The notes under the pieces were generated by a model that did not search any database, had not been told where the DNA came from, and saw nothing but the letters and a program-made list of their open reading frames with translations. This document shows, piece by piece, positions 57,901 to 64,000 of a DNA stretch of 64,000 bases. The DNA is taken from contig BSYO01000031.1 in assembly GCA_033239525.1 (NCBI GenBank), positions 2,046,001 through 2,110,000 on the forward strand. Reading direction: 5' to 3'. The stretch's first letter is position 1. Each line of letters opens with the position of its first letter. Made by a program: the position numbers and the translations under genes. The DNA is from Nepenthes gracilis (taxonomy: Eukaryota; Streptophyta; Magnoliopsida; Caryophyllales; Nepenthaceae).

Positions 57901-58340
57901 TGTTCATAAAAAATTTTTGTAGCGTTGGCCGAACCTGAGATGGCAAAAGACAAAATTGCACAAATTTTGCAGCGAAAGCAATTCCAACGATTAACTCGCA
58001 GATCAGTAAAAGCCCTAAACGATAGAGCATTTTCAAACTAACCGGAAAAAAAAAAAGAAATTCGGACAAGCTGAGAGCGATAATCGGAAGCAAAGAGTCA
58101 CAAGAAATAATGTCCAATTCAAGTTACATAGGAAGAATTCAATCAAGCAAAATCGAAGCAAAAAGCTCGATTGATAAAGAGACGAAGTAAGGGAACCTGA
58201 TCAAGTTTGCTGAGATGAATACAACCGGTAGACTTGTCAAGGTCTCCCCCGAAGATTGATCCGGTTCTCTGTAATTCCTCCCACTCCGCCGCGGTGCTTA
58301 TCCTGTACACGTATTCTTCTTCGCCCTCTGCTGCATCCAT
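51974..58340 (-). CDS. DUF952 family protein
   Basis: Three exons give a complete 126-residue protein: 58340-58197 (48 codons), 57934-57860 (25) and 52135-51974 (53 plus TGA). All join in phase 0 at GT/AG introns of 262 bp and 5,724 bp. The protein starts MDAAEGEEEYVYRISTAAEW and continues TGSIFGGDLDKSTGCIHLSK. Exon 2 is VRPTLQKFFMNTDADLYLLQ plus VDAKK. Exon 3 has GDGLIYELVDGSVRFPHFYG and FSPMPLDAVTKAEKL. This order (YRI...W, GxIHLS, LYLLQ, LIYE, FPHxYGP, PLD) defines the DUF952 family, small cytosolic proteins without an established reaction in plants. Length is normal and no defect is seen. The long intron contains a MITE and two nested solo LTRs. The LTR of a second Tat element begins 404 bp upstream of the ATG. 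Confidence 0.88.
52176..52474 (+). mobile_element. hAT-like MITE copy 9 (DUF952 intron 2)
   Basis: It begins CATGGACAATAATATTTATA, followed by caatatcggtatcagtcacg, and ends agccgatatttgcatctat. Flanks agcagtag (52168-52175) and aaaagtag (52475-52482) agree at six of eight positions. It contains gtatcggccgatatatcagc, the palindromic core shared with copies 2 and 3. It lies 40 bp from the acceptor of exon 3. Confidence 0.75.
52653..56505 (-). mobile_element. solo Tekay-like LTR (outer of a nested pair), in DUF952 intron 2
   Basis: On the plus strand it starts TATCATGACCTCAGC (family start TGTCATGAACC/TGTCACGACCC) and ends aaaaccgagcattaca. Flanks attac (52648-52652) and atcac (56506-56510) match at four of five bases. 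Removing the inner insertion (54506-56287, one target copy included) leaves about 2.07 kb, the length of the other LTRs. No gag-pol is present, so it is a solo LTR. Its CT-rich run lies at 54195-54255 and its GC-rich patch at 54300-54500. Confidence 0.78.
54506..56282 (+). mobile_element. solo Tekay-like LTR nested inside another LTR of the same family
   Basis: It starts TATAACGCCCAATATT (family start TGTAATGCCC) and ends gttggggacttgaca. Perfect ACCCA duplications flank it at 54501-54505 and 56283-56287. It contains GA-rich agagagaagagagagaaag (about 54813) and GC-rich cgtgcgtgtctaaggc patches in family order. It is in the opposite orientation to the outer LTR, so the two form a large imperfect inverted repeat within the intron. 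Confidence 0.85.
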
Positions 58341-58743
58341 GGCGAAGAAGACGACGATACCACAAACCCTCACTAGCAATAACTTACATCAATTAAATGC
58401 ATAAAATTCGAAGTTAAAATATGAAATTGTATTTTTCTTATAAAATATTGTTTTTTATTTTTTAAGAATTTAATGTATGCCGTTTTTTCTTTTTTCAAAC
58501 ATTAAAAAAAATAAACATAAACGAGAAGAACAAGAAAATAGGAAAAAAGCAGGGGGGGGGGGGGGGAGAATAATTGTGGCACAAGGCATTTGGGGGCATA
58601 CATCTCATTAAAAAAGTTAACCAATAAATTTTTAAAATTTTTAAAAATTATCTAAATAATTATTTTTTAAAAATTTTGTCATTTGGATTAAATTTTCAAT
58701 GAAATTCAACATTGTAAAAAACAATAGAAAAAAAATATTGATA
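58341..58743. other. upstream region of the DUF952 gene
   Basis: About 400 bases separate the DUF952 start codon from the Tat LTR. The stretch is AT-rich, with a run of 15 G at 58552-58566. No TATA box could be assigned with confidence. Confidence 0.5.
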
Positions 58744-59909
58744 TGTTATGGTACGGGTCAGCCACCGGGAAGAAAGCGAAAAATAAGCGCATTGGATGGC
58801 CAACTCAAATGATTACCAACAGCGTCAACACTAAATTTTAAAACGTCAAAATCTTGAAGGCGCCTAAACGGTCAACGCCACACGTTGATCATTGTCCAAG
58901 GCTGGCTGACTGGTCAAGACGCCAAAGAGGCTGCCAATTCGCATACAAACGTGGCCAACCTAAGCGCTAACAACTGTAAGATCAGTAATAGTAGGCAAAA
59001 GGGTGATAAAACAACCACATGCCACGCCCAATTTGGTATATGGTGAGCACAGACGAAAAGTAACGATTCTTTCATAATTCGTACTTTCCTAAAAGTTCGA
59101 TCTTCTCCAAAAAGCCAAGAATGAACTGGCATTAACGTTGAGTCAAAACAGTCACAAGAGCATAAAAAGATAAGATGATTTGAACACCCGTCAGAGTTTA
59201 TTCGGAAGGAAAATGATCCGTCAAATCACGCCTGTCAAGCCCACCAACTCAAAGAAGGCCGCCATTGCCAGTCCAGCAGAACATGCCACCTTACCCAGAG
59301 AAGGTGGCACTCCTGCTATCCATATAAGCTTGAAATCTTCATTTTGGAAGGGACATGCACGAACGCTCACACAAGAAAAAACAGAAGCTCTCATACTACT
59401 CTCCAACTCGTCTTCAAGAGAACATTCAGAACACATTTTTCTAAAAGAACAAAGAGACTTCCTACAGTACACTTACGAATGCTTGGGCAAGGCTCACCTT
59501 CTCTTCCTTTCTGCATAAATGTTCATCCTCCAATCCCACCAAAGGTCTTCAGATTCTAGGAGACCATTCCAGCTTTCTGAAAACTGTTCCTTAAAGCTTT
59601 CACGCTTTCTAGACGCCGCTTCTACTCGTTCTCTATAAGCAGTAAGCGGGAACTCTCATTCTCAACGGACCAACACTCCCGACAAACTTATTCCCTTTAC
59701 TCTATTTTACTTACCAGTTTACCTTCCTCGATTCGAAGGCTTTTTACTAACTTGAGTGTCGGATTATTTTCAGTGGAACAACCTCCCGTCGACACACTGA
59801 CCTCTCGTTCACTTTAATGGTGTGCAGTATTCAGACTCAATGAACGGAGCCGGGTCACACCATCGAGATAAATCCGAATCTGTTCGAAGTCGGATCCAGG
59901 TATGCATCA
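58744..59909 (+). repeat. 5' LTR of the second Tat element
   Basis: The right end (ccaggtatgcatca at 59909) is fixed by the primer site that follows. The left end is placed at TGTTATGGTACGGG and is less certain because the partner LTR is outside the window. It shares cactgacctctcgtt and tgtgcag near the end with the first Tat LTR, and has a TATA-like ccatataagcttg near 59319. Confidence 0.7.
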
Positions 59910-59927
59910 TTGGCGGCATCTGTGAGA
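59910..59927 (+). other. primer binding site of the second Tat element
   Basis: TTGGCGGCATCTGTGAGA follows the LTR. It matches 15 of 18 bases of the usual Tat site TTGGCGCCGTCTGTGGGA. Confidence 0.7.
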
Positions 59928-59980
59928 ACATGCTACAAAAAGCCAGCCGCGTTTCCCAGAAACCCTCTTCGATCAACAAA

Positions 59981-61500
59981 ATGGTGAACACGATGACGCA
60001 AGCAAACGAGCCTGCCTGAGACATGATTTCCCCAAACCAAGACCACACCATCGGTGCTGTGGTCAACGAGGTAGCCGATGGAATCCCGACATCCTTTTTC
60101 CAGAACCTGGCGGAGCACATGCACAATACGGACAGGATGCTCCAAATTCTCTATGCCCGCCAAGAGCGAGCTCAGCTGGAAATTGCTCCTACAATGGCCC
60201 CAGCACCGACATCCAGAAGAGGGGGCCAAAGAAAGAAAGTTCCAGCGCAACGGACCGGAAAGACTGACCAGCCCTCCTGCGCCCATGTCTTCACATGCTC
60301 AAAGCCATTTAAGGCGCATGGAGTGAGACACCAGCGCAGCTCCGGATGAAAGTCCAGAACGGAGGAACCCTAGATACTCCCGACAGGAGTCTATGCCCCA
60401 GACTCAGGAGGTAGCCTCCTGGGCCCCGAAATCAACCAGGGATAGCAGTCGTCCTGCTGCTGCACTAGCTCGAGAAAGAACGAAGTTGAGAGCATATCTC
60501 AACTCCAAGAGATCTGCTAACGCCGCTCCAGTGGACCCAAGGCTGGAGAAGATATGGAACCGCGTCTTCAAGGATGACGAGCGCGCCACCAACATCGACA
60601 GATCTCCCTTCACGGCGTAGATCTTGAACCATCCTATGCCGATAAAGTTCAAGATACCAGCCCTTGACTCTTACGACGGGAGTGAGGATCCTATCACCAT
60701 CTCACCCACTTCTGCACCCATCTGAGTCTACAGGGGCTGGACGACGCAGTCATGTGTCGCTGCTTCCCCCTCACACTAAAAGGGGATGCCCGCATTTGGT
60801 TCCATCATTTCCCTCAAGACTCGATCCGAAGCTTCTAGGAGCTTGTGGATCTCTTCTTATCTCAGTATGCCTCCATCCACAGGGAGGAAAAACAGCCGTG
60901 GCATCTGTCGCATATCAAGCAAAAACACGGAAAGAACCCACGAAGATTTCCAAATTGCTTCGTGGCAGAAGTCAGACGGATCCCCCGACTCACGGAGGAA
61001 ATGAAACTGGGCGGTTTCATTTCAGCACTGGTGCACGGGGAGTTCTTCAGGCACCTGGCGCACAAGAATCCGCAGACTTTTCGGGAGGCGGAAGCCATCA
61101 CCAGGGCCTATGTGGTGGTGGAGGAGGCGAACGAGGCAAAGCGTCCAGACCGATCTGAGCAGCCTCGCTCTTTCCCGCCAGAAGGAAAGAAAAAGCACAA
61201 CGGTGGTGATCACTCCCACCAAAAACACCACAGAGCTGGACCACCGGAGTGCAAGAACTATGGACCCAACAGCCTGACGCCCTTAACTGATACGCACTCG
61301 AACGTCCTCATGCAAATCCGAGGGGAGAAGTTACTTAAGTAGTCGAAACCACTTAAGAAGGCGGAGGGAGGAAATCCAGCCAAGTACTGTGACTTTTACC
61401 GATCTCCCAAGCACTCCACGGAAGACTACAGGACTCTTCAAGAGGAGATTGAGGAGCTCATCAAGATGGGCCACCTCACCAGGTTCGTTAAGGGCTCTGG
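59981..61500 (+). pseudogene. gag of the second Tat element, broken
   Basis: ATG at 59981 begins MVNTMTQANEPA and stops after 12 codons. In other frames, FKIPALDSYDGSEDP (about 60650), CRCFPLTLKGDARIWFHHFP (about 60760) and LVDLFLSQYASIHREE (60843) give the capsid domain. EAEAITRAYVVVEEANEAKR and YCDFYRSPKHSTEDYRTLQE (about 61390) give the nucleocapsid part, where a Cys/His knuckle is partly kept (C..H..). Stops include TAG at 60836 and 61340. Confidence 0.82.
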
Positions 61501-61559
61501 TCAAAATTCTGACAACACGGGCGAGGAAGGATCAGGTGTCTCACCTCCAGGGAACCGAG

Positions 61560-64000
61560 TCGCGGTAGGAGTGGTTAACATGATCACCACCCGGCCAGTA
61601 AAGACTCCGACGGACAACGAGGACCAGCACGCAGGGAGGAAGAAGCAACGCACTACTGGCAATGTCATTAGTTTTAGTGACGATGACTTAACGCATGTAG
61701 TTTCCCCCCATGCAGATCCCCTCGTTGTATTAGCACTTGTTTTCGACGGTAGCATCGACTACCAGATGAAACGTATATTTATTGACAATGAAAGTTCGCG
61801 TGATTTACTTTACCTCGATGCATTCTTTAAACTTGGTTTGAAAAAGAACCAACTAAAATCTGCTGAAGGGCCCTTGTATAGCCTCGACAATGAACCAGTG
61901 CCCGTTCAAGGCACAATCAGACTCGAAGTCACCCTAGGAACGTACCCAAGGACCGCGAGTCGTACACTCACCTTCTTGGTAGTCGACTTGCCCTCCGTGT
62001 ACAATGCAATATTAGGCCGGCCAAGTCTAACAGCGTTCGGGGCTATCACTTCCATACCACACCTTAAAATAAAATTTTCGACACCATACGGCGTAGCTGG
62101 GTGACCAAGTCACTAAGCGAACATGTTAAATGTCCAAAATCGCTCCTTACGACAATGCCAAAACGATAGGAGAACTTGATCATCGAGATGATGCAACTTT
62201 GCAACAGGCGCAGTCTGGTGAGGCAACCGACTTAGTCCCACTAAATTTGGACGATCCAGAAAGGTGAGTACGAATCGGCAGCTCACTTACCGGCGCGCTG
62301 CGCAAAGAACTGATCTCGTTCCTATGGCAGAACATTGACATCTTCGTAGGACTCCAACTGACATGCCTGGGATTCCTAACCGGATAATGGTCCACAAGCT
62401 AGGCCTCGACCCAGATTGGAAACCTATCAGGCAGAAACAGAGGAACCACTCCGTAAAAAAACTGATCGCTATCCGAGAAAAAGTAAAGAAACTGCTGGAG
62501 ACCGGATTCATCAAAGAGGTTCTGTACCCTGATTGGCTCTCCAACGTCGTCTTGGTAAAGAAAAGCAACAGAAAGTGGAGAATGTGTGTCGATTTCACTG
62601 ACGTTAACAAAGCTTGCCCAAAAGACAGCTTTTATTTACCTAGAATCGATCTGCTAGTGGACTTGACATCCGGATATGAGCTCTTGAGCTTTATGGACGC
62701 CTACTCAGGCTACAACCAGATCCCGATGAGTCAGGAGGACGAAGAACACACCTCGTTTATGACAGACCAGGGGACCTATTGCTACAAAGTAATGCTCTTT
62801 GGGTTGAAGAACGCAGGAGCCACCTACCAGCGACTGGTGAACAAAATATTCGAAAAATAGATCAACCGTAACATGGAAGTCTATGTCGAAGACATGCTCG
62901 TCAAGAGCAGAGTTATGGGTGACCACATCAACGATCTAGTAGAGTCATTCGCAGTGCTCCGCGAACACCAAATGAAGCTGAATCCGGCCAAGTGTGTCTT
63001 CGGGGTGGCCTCTGGATAATTTTTGGGTTTCATTGTCTCCAACGAGGGATCAAAGCGAACCCGGAGAAGATCAAGGCCCTCGCGGACATGACTCCCCCAC
63101 GAAGCGTGAAAGTGGTCCAGCGGTTAATTAGGCAATCGGCAGCCCTATCCCGCTTCTTAGCGAAGTCTGACGACAAGTATCAGCCGTTCTTTAAAGCACT
63201 GAGGGGAACGAAATCAAACGGCTTCCAATGGACGCCGGACTGCTAGACGGCTTTCGATGAGCTGAAGCGGTACCTGGCTAGCCCGCCTTTATTAATATCG
63301 CCCAAGGTCGGCGAGGAGTTGTACCTCTACTTGGCAGTGTCAGAGACATCCCTCAGCTCCGTCCTCGTAAGCCAGGGTGCTGATACCCAATGGTCGGTCG
63401 ACTATGTGGGCAAAATGTTGACCGTCCTAGATACGCGCTACCCGCGCACAGAAAAACTGGCCTTAGCCCAGATGTTTTCCGCGCGAAAACTGAGGCCTTA
63501 CTTTCAGGCGCATCGCATTATAGTCCTCACTGACCAACCTTTAAAGAGCATACTCTAGAAACCTGACGTTTCTGGACAGTTGTTAAAGTGGGCCATCAAA
63601 TTGGGCAAGTTTGACATTGAATTCAGGCCCAGCCCCGCTATAAAGGCACAAGCTCTGGCAGATTTTATTGTGGAAACCACAACCTCGATTCTCAAAGAGC
63701 AGCCCACGAGGAGCGAAGAGCAACGCCTGGGGCCTCTGGGGTGGATGCTCCACATAGATGGGTCATCCACCGACACAGGCAGCGGGGCAGGAGTGGTCCT
63801 CACGACCCCTGACAGGTTTGAGATGAGATAATCCCTTAAACTTGACTTCCTGACAACCAACAATGTCGCTGAATGCGAAACCCTGCTAGCTGGTTTAAGA
63901 TTAGCGAAAGAATGCTCAACCGAGAAACTCGCTATCTTAGTGACTCCGAACTGGTCGTCAACTAAGTCAATGGGAACTTCGAAGTGAATAACCCGCACAT
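61560..64000 (+). pseudogene. pol of the second Tat element (protease, RT, RNase H), broken and cut by the window
   Basis: Protease text spans 61560-62100 (VVNMITTRPVK, IFIDNESSRDLLYLDAFFKL, NAILGRPSLTAF) and ends at a stop at 62102. Reverse transcriptase runs 62363-63000 with RQKQRNHSVKKLIAIREK, WRMCVDFTDVNKACPKD and SFMDAYSGYNQI. After a TAG at 62858 it gives VYVEDMLVKS, where the usual catalytic YVDD has become YVED. The connection region (63200-63560) has LDTRYPRTEKLALAQMFSA and RIIVLTDQPLKSIL, interrupted by TAG at 63244 and 63556. RNase H begins at 63740 (HIDGSSTDTGSGAG) and is cut by the window. Confidence 0.88.

Larger units (their letters stand above)
58744..64000 (+). mobile_element. 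second Tat-clade gypsy element, 5' part
   Basis: A 5' LTR, primer site, gag, protease, reverse transcriptase and RNase H remnants are present. The window ends within RNase H. Gene order and protein text parallel the first Tat element, but the two are clearly diverged copies. Integrase, any antisense genes and the 3' LTR lie beyond 64000. Multiple stops show it is defective. Confidence 0.85.

Overview
This is a stretch of plant (angiosperm) nuclear DNA. Spliced genes with GT/AG introns are spread among Ty3/gypsy LTR retrotransposons, solo LTRs, MITEs and SINE remnants. There is no rRNA gene, intact tRNA gene, CRISPR array, operon or organelle gene block. I cannot name the species. The repeat load and kilobase-long introns suggest a medium to large genome.

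Layout. 1-2246 is the 5' end (gag and LTR) of a minus-strand Tekay/Del-like chromovirus that runs off the left edge. 2440-4896 (+) holds the last four coding exons of an alpha-SNAP gene with SINE remnants. 5195-6172 is a Tourist-like MITE filled by an (AAT)n array. 6814-19697 is a nearly full-length, decayed Tat-clade gypsy element with two LTRs, a tRNA primer site, broken gag-pol, and two antisense genes between integrase and the 3' LTR, each with its own TATA box. 19934-26356 (-) is an AlkB-type 2-oxoglutarate/Fe(II) dioxygenase gene (four exons, 512-residue model). 27675-30783 is a tail-to-tail inverted pair of LTRs. 30915-39018 is a plus-strand chromovirus with both LTRs, riddled with stops. 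40296-40581 is a minisatellite. 41782-45128 (+) is an S-locus-type lectin/PAN-domain membrane protein gene with a single-base frameshift and a tandemly duplicated 3' end. 45917-48287 is a second Tourist-like MITE enclosing a CCCH tandem-zinc-finger pseudogene and interrupted by an LTR fragment. 48888-49568 is a solo LTR with a perfect 5-bp target duplication. 51974-58340 (-) is a small DUF952 gene (126 residues, three exons) whose 5.7-kb second intron holds one solo LTR nested in another of the same family. 58744-64000 is the 5' part of a second Tat element that runs off the right edge.

The most striking pattern is a family of about 250-300 bp hAT-like MITEs with 8-bp target duplications. Nine copies are recognisable and all nine lie inside introns of three genes: six in the AlkB gene, two in the lectin gene and one in the DUF952 gene. 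The cellular genes are unrelated housekeeping or membrane functions and show no sign of acting together. Retrotransposon decay, solo-LTR formation and nesting explain most of the remaining sequence. Assignments rest on reading translations, splice sites and repeat ends by eye; no database search was run.
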